Shown here one piece after another: positions 1 through 4,554 of a stretch of DNA of 5,264 nucleotides. How positions within the stretch are numbered: position 1 is the first letter of the stretch; the number at the start of each line of letters is the position of its first letter. A program made the position numbers and the translations under genes. The notes under the pieces are model-generated. The model had not been told where the DNA came from. It made no database searches and saw only the letters and a program-made list of their open reading frames with translations. The DNA is from Clostridia bacterium (lineage in GTDB: Bacteria; Bacillota; Clostridia; UMGS1883): positions 1 through 5,264 of the forward strand of contig JAJQCX010000100.1 in NCBI GenBank assembly GCA_021202495.1, written 5' to 3'.

Positions 1-1
1 A

Positions 2-7
2 TATAAT
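2..7 (+). promoter_or_regulatory. Possible -10 box upstream of polA
   Basis: A perfect TATAAT lies at 2-7. It would place transcription start near 13-15 and give a roughly 50-nt leader before polA. The -35 region falls outside the window, so only half of the promoter can be seen. The leader contains a GC-rich hairpin (GCGCC at 18-22, GGCGC at 27-31) with no T-tract, so it is not a terminator. Confidence 0.4.
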
Positions 8-48
8 AGATTTATCTGCGCCGCGGGGCGCGAAAAAAAGTATGGCAC

Positions 49-56
49 AGGGGGAG
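49..56 (+). promoter_or_regulatory. polA ribosome binding site (decides a TTG start)
   Basis: AGGGGGAG at 49-56 lies 6 nt before TTG at 63. The upstream in-frame ATG at 42 is preceded only by an A-rich stretch with no Shine-Dalgarno core, and the ATG at 75 would remove the first residues of the exonuclease domain. Starting at 63 gives an N-terminus beginning M-E-T-L-M-I-I-D-G-N-S, the usual distance from the start to the DGNS motif in this family. Confidence 0.6.
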
Positions 57-62
57 TGCGGG

Positions 63-2558
63 TTGGAAACATTGATGATAATCGACGGCAACAGCATTGT
101 AAACAGGGCTTATTACGGGATAAGACCGCTTTCGACGGCGGAGGGGATTCCGACGAACGGGATTTTCGGATTTATGAATATATTGATGAAGCATTTGGAC
201 GAGGAGAAGCCGCAGTACCTTTGCGTGGCGTTCGATTTGAAGGCGCCGACGTTCAGGCACAAGGAATATGCCGAGTACAAGGCGCAGCGCAAGGGGATGC
301 CGGAAGAATTGGCGCAGCAGATGCCGCATTTGAAGGAGCTGCTTCGCGCGATGAACGTTTTGCAGCTTGAATGCGCGGGCTATGAGGCGGACGACATAAT
401 CGGCACGGTGAGCCGCATTTGCGAGGAGGAGGGCGTGGGCTGCGCCATATTGACGGGCGACCGCGACGATTTGCAGCTTGTGAGCGACACGACGAGGGTG
501 CTTTTGACGGCAAGCCACGGACGGGTGACGAGCACAGAAAACGTGGACAGAAAAGCGTTTGAAGAAAAATACCACATAAAGCCGGAGGAATTTGTGGACG
601 TTAAGGGCTTAATGGGAGACACGAGCGACAACATTCCGGGAGTTTTGGGAATAGGCGAAAAGACGGCGATGGCACTGATACAAAAATACCACTCGATAGA
701 CGGGGTATACAGAAATTTAAACGACGGAACGATGAAAAACAGCGTTTTTCAGAAGCTGTGCGTCGGGCGCGAGGACGCGTATATGAGCAGGCATTTGGCG
801 GAAATTGTGCGCTATGTGCCGATAAATTTCAAGGTTGAGAATGCGCGGATAAAAGAATTTGACACGGAGGCGCTGAGAAAAAAGCTTGAGGAGCTCGAGC
901 TTAAAAAAATAGCGGAAAGGCTCGGAGTGGGGCTTGAGGAGGAAAAAGCGGAGGAGGTTGAGATTAAAGAGGCGGACGGCGCGGCGCTTGAAAGGCTGAA
1001 AAACGAAAAGGAAATTTTTATTTGCGTAAATGAGGACGGAATACTCTTTGACGCGGGAGGGGCGTACAGCTGCTCCTTTGACGATGTGAAGGACATTTTG
1101 GAGGACGCGGAGGTTAAAAAGTATCTTCCGGGGTACAAGAGGGCGCGGCATATTCTCTGTGACCGCGGAATAGAATTAAAAGGAGAATATTACGATTTTG
1201 AGATTGCGGAATATGTGTTAAATCCGTCAAAGCCGGTGAACGGGTTGGAGGAGCTGTGCGAGAGGCGAAACGCCGCCGCAGCACCGACATCGCTGCGTGA
1301 TATATTCGCTGCGGAAATGAAGGAGATTGACGAAAACGGACAGAGGGAGCTGTTGGAGGAAATTGAGCTGCCGCTGTGCGATGTTTTGTATGAGATGGAA
1401 ACCGAAGGCTTTTTGGTGAACCGCGACGAGCTGGCGCGGTTTGGCGCGATGCTCGGCGAAAGGCTCCAAGCGCTTGAGGAAAGCATATATTTCATGGCGG
1501 GAAAGAAATTCAATATAAATTCGCCAAAGCAGCTGGGCGAGGTTTTGTTTGAGGATTTGAAGCTGCCGGTGGTGAAGAAAAACAAGCGCGGCTATTCGAC
1601 CGACAGTGAGGTTTTGGAAAAGCTTTCGGGAAAGCATGAGATAGTTGACTTTATCGCGGAGTACAGGACGCTCGCAAAGCTGAAATCGACATACGCGGAC
1701 GGACTGATGGAGGTTATCGACACTGACGAAAGAATACGCTCCACATTAAACCAAACCGTGACGGCGACGGGCAGAATAAGCTCGGCGGAGCCCAATTTGC
1801 AAAACATTCCGACAAGGACGGAGCTTGGGCGGGAGATAAGAAAAATGTTCGTCGCAAAGGAGGGATGCGTCCTTTCGGGCGCGGACTATTCGCAGATTGA
1901 GCTGCGCGTTTTGGCGCACATTTCGGGCGACGAGACGATGATACAGGCGTTTTTGGACGGCGAGGACATTCACGCAATAACGGCGTCGAGAATATTCGGC
2001 GTGCCGCAGTTTATGGTGACGCCGGAGATGAGAAGCGCGGCGAAGACCGTCAATTTCGGCACAATTTATGGGCAGGGCGAGTTTTCGCTGGCGAAGGAAT
2101 TGAAAATAAGCGTCAAGGCGGCGAAAAAATATATTGAGAGCTATTTTGAAAAATACGCCGGGGTGCGAAAATATATGGACGAAACGATAGCCCAAGCTAA
2201 AGAAACGGGCTATGTTTCGACGATTTTCGGCAGAAGAAGATACATCGAGGAATTGAAGGCGAAAAATCACAATCTTGTCGCGTTCGGGGAAAGGGTTGCG
2301 ATGAACACGCCGATACAGGGCAGCGCGGCTGACATAATAAAAATTGCGATGGTGCGCGTTTCAAGGAAATTGAAGGAAAAAGCGCCGGAGTCGCACCTTG
2401 TGATGCAGGTGCATGACGAGCTCATTGTGGAAGGACCGCCGGAGGAAAAGGAGATCGTAGCCGAGATTTTGCAAAGCGAAATGGAGGGCGCGGTGAAGCT
2501 TGATGTGCCGCTTGTAGCGGAGGTAAAGAGCGGGAAGAGCTGGTACGACACGAAGTGA
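63..2558 (+). CDS. polA: DNA polymerase I
   Basis: This family A DNA polymerase fills gaps and removes RNA primers by 5'-3' exonuclease activity during Okazaki fragment maturation and excision repair. Read from TTG 63 it has 831 residues; from ATG 42, 838. The N-terminal 5'-3' exonuclease domain (about 1-285) shows DGNS (D8), YEADD (D110, D111), TGDRDDLQL (D133, D135, D136) and GDTSDNIPG (D186, D189), so the metal-binding acidic residues are present. The middle region (about 295-440) matches the 3'-5' exonuclease fold only weakly. The DxE signature is replaced by IFICVNEDG and the other acidic motifs are missing, so proofreading is predicted absent, as in many Firmicutes PolA proteins. The polymerase domain has TGRISS (R571), motif A DYSQIELR (D608), the O-helix with R657, K661, F665 and Y669, and motif C QVHDE (D785). 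The frame is intact. coaE follows after 11 bp and is probably cotranscribed. Confidence 0.97.
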   Translation: METLMIIDGNSIVNRAYYGIRPLSTAEGIPTNGIFGFMNILMKHLDEEKPQYLCVAFDLKAPTFRHKEYAEYKAQRKGMPEELAQQMPHLKELLRAMNVLQLECAGYEADDIIGTVSRICEEEGVGCAILTGDRDDLQLVSDTTRVLLTASHGRVTSTENVDRKAFEEKYHIKPEEFVDVKGLMGDTSDNIPGVLGIGEKTAMALIQKYHSIDGVYRNLNDGTMKNSVFQKLCVGREDAYMSRHLAEIVRYVPINFKVENARIKEFDTEALRKKLEELELKKIAERLGVGLEEEKAEEVEIKEADGAALERLKNEKEIFICVNEDGILFDAGGAYSCSFDDVKDILEDAEVKKYLPGYKRARHILCDRGIELKGEYYDFEIAEYVLNPSKPVNGLEELCERRNAAAAPTSLRDIFAAEMKEIDENGQRELLEEIELPLCDVLYEMETEGFLVNRDELARFGAMLGERLQALEESIYFMAGKKFNINSPKQLGEVLFEDLKLPVVKKNKRGYSTDSEVLEKLSGKHEIVDFIAEYRTLAKLKSTYADGLMEVIDTDERIRSTLNQTVTATGRISSAEPNLQNIPTRTELGREIRKMFVAKEGCVLSGADYSQIELRVLAHISGDETMIQAFLDGEDIHAITASRIFGVPQFMVTPEMRSAAKTVNFGTIYGQGEFSLAKELKISVKAAKKYIESYFEKYAGVRKYMDETIAQAKETGYVSTIFGRRRYIEELKAKNHNLVAFGERVAMNTPIQGSAADIIKIAMVRVSRKLKEKAPESHLVMQVHDELIVEGPPEEKEIVAEILQSEMEGAVKLDVPLVAEVKSGKSWYDTK

Positions 2559-2569
2559 GGTAGATAGAC

Positions 2570-3163
2570 ATGAACAAAAAGTTGGTCTTGGGAATAACGG
2601 GCGGCTCGGGAAGCGGAAAGTCGCAGGTGTGCAAGCTGCTTGCGAGCATGGGCGCGCAGATTATGGACGCGGACGAGGTGGGGCACACCGTGACCTCTTA
2701 CCCCGAGGTGCTTGAGGAAATAAAGGTTGAATTCGGCAGTGACGTTTTAAACGAAAACGGGCTGCTCGACCGAAAAAAGCTGGGGGAAATTGTGTTCGCT
2801 TCAAAAAGCGCGCTTGAAGCGCTGAACGTGATGACGCACAAGAGAATTTTTGACGAGATAGAAAAAAGGCTTTCCGAGAGCGATGCGGAGGTTGTGGCGA
2901 TTGACGCGGCGGTGCTGCAAAAGACGCGGCTCAAGGATCTGTGCAGCTTTATTATCGCTGTTGTTGCGCCGATGAATATGCGCGTGGAGCGCATTATGCA
3001 GCGCGACGCGTTAAGCGAGGAGGGGGCGAGGATGCGCATTGCATCGCAGCCGACCGACGCGCAGTATGCTCACGGGGCGGATTTTGTGATACTTAATAAC
3101 GGAAACGTTGAAAATTTGAATCGCAGAGTGATTGAGATATTTGAGACGATAAGAGAAGAGTAA
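2570..3163 (+). CDS. coaE: Dephospho-CoA kinase
   Basis: CoaE phosphorylates the ribose 3'-OH of dephospho-CoA with ATP, the last step of coenzyme A synthesis, in the cytoplasm. The 197-residue length is normal. The P-loop GGSGSGKS spans residues 11-18, and DADEVGH follows at 33-39, where D33 is the expected substrate-site acid. Further family features are FGSDVLNENGLLDRKKLG, a LID-like segment RDALSEEGARMRIASQ, and a C-terminal GADFVILNNG corresponding to the usual ADxVIDNxG. The family's DxPLLFE segment reads DAAVLQKT here, and the usual HP after the LN motif reads HK; these are departures from consensus, not damage. GAGG at 2557-2560, overlapping the polA stop, gives 9-nt spacing to the ATG. 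The 11-bp gap to polA implies one transcript. The polA-coaE-transglycosylase order is, to my knowledge, common in Clostridia. Confidence 0.95.
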   Translation: MNKKLVLGITGGSGSGKSQVCKLLASMGAQIMDADEVGHTVTSYPEVLEEIKVEFGSDVLNENGLLDRKKLGEIVFASKSALEALNVMTHKRIFDEIEKRLSESDAEVVAIDAAVLQKTRLKDLCSFIIAVVAPMNMRVERIMQRDALSEEGARMRIASQPTDAQYAHGADFVILNNGNVENLNRRVIEIFETIREE

Positions 3164-3167
3164 ATTC

Positions 3168-3250
3168 AATTAGCAATTAGAAATTAGCAATTAGCAATTG
3201 CGGTGCAAATTTTGCGAAGCAAAATTTGATTTGCTGCGCCTGCGGGCGCG
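3168..3250 (+). repeat. Heptamer tandem repeat with two adjoining hairpins
   Basis: The heptamer AATTAGC occurs as AATTAGC (3168-3174), AATTAGA (3175-3181), AATTAGC (3182-3188) and AATTAGC (3189-3195), followed by a partial AATT at 3196-3199. Next comes a perfect 10-bp hairpin, CAAATTTTGC (3206-3215) with GCAAAATTTG (3219-3228) and a GAA loop. A second follows, GCGCC (3236-3240) with GGCGC (3245-3249). Neither has a T-tract, so this is not an intrinsic terminator. The block fills the gap inside an otherwise compact operon, which suggests a small dispersed intergenic repeat inserted between coaE and the transglycosylase gene. It could affect mRNA stability or processing. I do not recognise a named family. 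Confidence 0.7.
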
Positions 3251-3297
3251 GGGGATAGGCTGTTGCGAAGCTGCTATGCAGAGGGGTAAACAGTTAC

Positions 3298-3304
3298 GGG
3301 GAGG
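3298..3304 (+). promoter_or_regulatory. Transglycosylase ribosome binding site (decides a TTG start)
   Basis: GGGGAGG at 3298-3304 is a strong Shine-Dalgarno sequence. The in-frame ATG at 3306 is only 1 nt away, too close for normal initiation. TTG at 3312 is 7 nt away, the ideal spacing. A further in-frame ATG at 3276 has no Shine-Dalgarno sequence. Confidence 0.6.
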
Positions 3305-3311
3305 CATGGGA

Positions 3312-3854
3312 TTGAAATTTTTGAAGGCTGTGTTTGCGGTAATATTGATTTGCGTTTTGATTGCGTCGGCGCTGTGGGGCGCTTACAATATGTTTCCGTT
3401 AAGATATACAGATGTAATAAGAAGCGAGGCGGATGAGCAAGGGGTTGACCGCTATCTCGTCGCGGCGTTAATACGTGCGGAGAGCAATTTTGAAGCTTTT
3501 GCGGAAAGCAGCGCCGGGGCGAAGGGCGTTATGCAGCTGACTGACGAAACGGCGGCGTTTTGCGCGGAAATGTTAGGAATAGAACTCAAGGAAAACGACA
3601 TTTACAATCCCGAAATCAACATAAAGCTTGGGGTGTATTATTTAAAAAGAGTGATGGATCTCTATAACGACGAGGATTTGGCGATAGCGGCGTACAACGC
3701 CGGCGAGGGAAAGGTGCGCGAATGGTTAAACGACCCCGAATATTCAACCGACGGGGAGTCGCTTGATAATATCCCCTACGAGGAGACGGCGCGGCACGTT
3801 GAGAAGATAAGAATGTATAAGAAGGTATATGCGCTGCTTTATCCGAATTTGTAA
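3312..3854 (+). CDS. Membrane-anchored lytic transglycosylase (SLT domain, GH23)
   Basis: The protein resembles the catalytic domain of Slt70-type lytic transglycosylases, which cleave the MurNAc-GlcNAc bond of peptidoglycan and form 1,6-anhydroMurNAc. From TTG 3312 it has 180 residues. A hydrophobic segment at about 6-25, after K2 and K5, should act as an N-terminal membrane anchor or uncleaved signal, so the enzyme would face the cell wall. The catalytic glutamate is E57 in ALIRAESNF. It is followed by SSAGAKGVMQLT, the usual SxxGAxGLMQ motif, then NPEINIKLGVYYL, and AYNAG with Y128 and N129. All family landmarks are present and the protein is compact, with no cell-wall-binding repeats. The gene sits 148 bp after coaE, behind a repeat block, and ends 12 bp before a terminator hairpin. 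ATG 3306 is the alternative start and adds two residues. Its position beside polA and coaE is conserved context, but no functional link is evident. Confidence 0.92.
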   Translation: MKFLKAVFAVILICVLIASALWGAYNMFPLRYTDVIRSEADEQGVDRYLVAALIRAESNFEAFAESSAGAKGVMQLTDETAAFCAEMLGIELKENDIYNPEINIKLGVYYLKRVMDLYNDEDLAIAAYNAGEGKVREWLNDPEYSTDGESLDNIPYEETARHVEKIRMYKKVYALLYPNL

Positions 3855-3866
3855 AATATTCGGTTC

Positions 3867-3905
3867 AAAATATTCCGCACCGTATGACGGGAGTGGGATA
3901 TTTTT
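3867..3905 (+). terminator. Intrinsic terminator of the polA-coaE-transglycosylase unit
   Basis: The 15-nt arms at 3867-3881 (starting AAAATATTCC) and 3890-3904 (ending GATATTTT) pair with one A-A mismatch and two G-T wobbles. The loop is 8 nt, and the 3' arm runs into TTTTT at 3901-3905. It starts 12 bp after the transglycosylase stop codon. The A-run on the 5' side means it could also work on the reverse strand. Confidence 0.75.
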
Positions 3906-3908
3906 GTG

Positions 3909-4104
3909 TAAGCATAAGGGAGTCGAACCCGATACGGTTTTTAGAGGCGGAGCTTCCGCGATACTTGCCAAAATGCTCGTTAATGCACAAAGCATTGCCC
4001 GGGGCTTTTGCCTGCGTCTAGCGAAAGCTCTGCCACTAAAAACTCCTTCGGACTTTAAGCCGTGGACGGCTTAAAGCGCATTGGGTTCGACTCCCTTATG
4101 CTTA
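3909..4104. mobile_element. 196-bp inverted-repeat element, MITE-like
   Basis: Perfect 22-bp inverted repeats lie at 3909-3930 and 4083-4104, beginning TAAGCATAAGG and ending CCTTATGCTTA. A second, nested pair at 3937-3955 and 4025-4043 matches at 17 of 19 positions, with one of the two mismatches a G-T wobble. Inside are a perfect 10-bp hairpin, CTTTAAGCCG (4053-4062) with CGGCTTAAAG (4067-4076) and a TGGA loop, and a 5-bp one, GCGGA (3947-3951) with TCCGC (3955-3959). No protein is credible inside. Size, terminal repeats, internal folding and possible TA boundaries resemble a non-autonomous transposable element; a TA duplication would suit an IS630/Tc1-type transposase. The TIR contains GGGTTCGACTCCC, the consensus of a tRNA T-arm. 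It sits between the operon terminator and two small RNA units. Alternative: a dispersed structured RNA or regulatory palindrome. I cannot name the family. Confidence 0.6.
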
Positions 4105-4112
4105 AAAAGGTG

Positions 4113-4141
4113 TTGCAATTTTTATTGTGAAATGGTAGAAT
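4113..4141 (+). promoter_or_regulatory. Promoter of structured RNA copy A
   Basis: TTGCAA (4113-4118), a 17-bp spacer, then TAGAAT (4136-4141). TG at 4133-4134 makes an extended -10. The predicted start at about 4147-4148 coincides with the first base of the outer helix of RNA copy A. The same layout recurs 212 bp downstream, which strengthens the call. Confidence 0.75.
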
Positions 4142-4146
4142 AATTA

Positions 4147-4308
4147 TGCGACGTAATCTGAATATTGATTGACACCGATAGGTACGCGTTTTTGTTTCGG
4201 CAAAAACGCAAGCTCTTTTTCGTGTACCTAAAGTGTCAGGAAAGATTGCGTCGCAGCAATGGAGCGGGCGTTTTGCGGGTGCGCTTGCTTTGTGCGGCGC
4301 ACTTTTTT
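4147..4308 (+). ncRNA. Structured RNA, tandem copy A (unrecognised family)
   Basis: A roughly 162-nt RNA is predicted from its promoter, fold and terminator. Helices in order: P1 TGCGACGTAATCT (4147-4159) with 4243-4255, 13 bp with one wobble; P2 TGACAC (4170-4175) with GTGTCA (4233-4238); P3 TAGGTAC (4179-4185) with GTACCTA (4224-4230); P4 GCGTTTTTG (4186-4194) with CAAAAACGC (4201-4209), closing a TTTCGG loop. A 14-nt bulge on the 3' side of P4 (4210-4223) holds GCTCT (4212-4216), which can pair with GGAGC (4261-4265) outside P1, a possible pseudoknot. A terminator ends the unit. No open reading frame with a ribosome binding site is visible. Copy B has the same fold with different helix sequences. 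I do not recognise it as any riboswitch or small RNA whose consensus I know. Confidence 0.7.
4279..4308 (+). terminator. Intrinsic terminator of RNA copy A
   Basis: GTGCGCT (4279-4285) pairs with GGCGCAC (4296-4302), including one T-G wobble. An inner GC/GC pair can extend the stem. Six Ts follow at 4303-4308. Further downstream, CACTTTTTT (4300-4308) and AAAAAAGTG (4316-4324) form a perfect 9-bp inverted repeat. Confidence 0.8.
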
Positions 4309-4324
4309 GATATTTAAAAAAGTG

Positions 4325-4353
4325 TTGCAAAAAATTCCCGCTCGTGTTAATAT
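4325..4353 (+). promoter_or_regulatory. Promoter of structured RNA copy B
   Basis: TTGCAA (4325-4330), a 17-bp spacer, then TAATAT (4348-4353), with TG at 4345-4346 as extended -10. GTGTTGCAA (4322-4330) is identical to 4110-4118 upstream of copy A, while the spacers differ. In both units the outer helix begins at the sixth base after the -10 box. This is the nearest promoter to the downstream surface-protein gene. Confidence 0.78.
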
Positions 4354-4358
4354 GAATA

Positions 4359-4519
4359 TGCCACACATTTTAATATTTGCTCTCTGCAAAGTATGTGTTT
4401 TTACTTACAAGGTAAAAACGCAGGCTCTCTTTTAGCACACTTTGTTGAGAGAAAAAATGTGTGGCAGCATTAGGGCGGCGTTTTTCGGTGCGTCGGCTTT
4501 AATGCGGGCGCACTTTTTT
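4359..4519 (+). ncRNA. Structured RNA, tandem copy B; possible leader of the surface-protein gene
   Basis: A roughly 161-nt RNA with the same plan as copy A. P1: TGCCACACATTTT (4359-4371) with AAAATGTGTGGCA (4454-4466), 13 perfect bp. P2: CTCTC (4380-4384) with GAGAG (4447-4451). P3: CAAAGT (4387-4392) with ACTTTG (4439-4444). P4: GTGTTTTTAC (4395-4404) with GTAAAAACGC (4412-4421). In the bulge after P4, GCTCT (4424-4428) can pair with AGGGC (4472-4476). Compared with copy A, P1 shows four two-sided compensatory changes and one wobble-to-Watson-Crick change, while P2 and P3 have different sequences yet still pair. The AAAAACGC strand, the GCTCT bulge, the AATATT after P1, the promoter and the terminator are conserved. 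The terminator ends 23 bp before the next gene's Shine-Dalgarno sequence, so the RNA could be an attenuating leader or a separate small RNA. Confidence 0.7.
4488..4519 (+). terminator. Intrinsic terminator of RNA copy B, possible attenuator
   Basis: GTGCGTC (4488-4494) pairs with GGCGCAC (4507-4513), including one T-G wobble, and is followed by six Ts (4514-4519). The start codon of the leucine-rich-repeat gene is 35 bp beyond, with no promoter between. TTTTCGGTG (4482-4490), which overlaps the 5' arm, is perfectly complementary to CACCGAAAA (4524-4532) just after the T-tract, giving a competing 9-bp pairing. Confidence 0.75.
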
Positions 4520-4554
4520 AATTCACCGAAAATAAATTTTGTGGGAGGAAGCAT

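Noticed and set aside
12..575. Long open frame on the - strand opposite polA (and similar ones to 2688)
   Set aside because: The region is fully explained by a well-conserved polA and coaE on the + strand. The reverse frames show no family motifs and have basic, low-complexity composition typical of antisense shadows.
3198..3311. N-terminal extension of the transglycosylase starting at TTG 3198
   Set aside because: It would translate the hairpin repeat, has no Shine-Dalgarno sequence, and puts the membrane anchor after about 45 odd residues. The strong Shine-Dalgarno at 3298-3304 points to 3312.
3829..4074. Possible 81-residue protein on the + strand
   Set aside because: It overlaps the transglycosylase end, the terminator and the inverted-repeat element, has no ribosome binding site and shows no recognisable motif.
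3910..4103. A tRNA gene suggested by the T-arm-like GGGTTCGACTCCC and acceptor-like ends
   Set aside because: No D-arm or anticodon arm is present, the ends are about 190 bp apart, and the T-stem does not form five pairs with its own flank. The signal is part of a perfect terminal inverted repeat.
4055..4366. Possible 103-residue protein on the - strand
   Set aside because: It runs antisense through the inverted-repeat end and RNA copy A, is explained by their structure, and has no family motif or visible Shine-Dalgarno support.
4201..4440. A cyclic-di-GMP-I (GEMM) riboswitch, suggested by ACGCAAGCTC/ACGCAGGCTC resembling ACGCAAAGCC
   Set aside because: The GGGCAAA segment, the tetraloop-receptor layout and the second conserved stem are missing. 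The fold is a single stacked stem with a pseudoknot candidate instead.
4147..4519. 6S RNA, glycine tandem riboswitch, T-box or CRISPR repeats
   Set aside because: There is no large symmetric promoter-like bubble as in 6S RNA, no GGAGAG glycine aptamer signature, no T-box GGGTGG motif, and no short direct repeats with equal spacers or cas genes. The two units have separate promoters and terminators.
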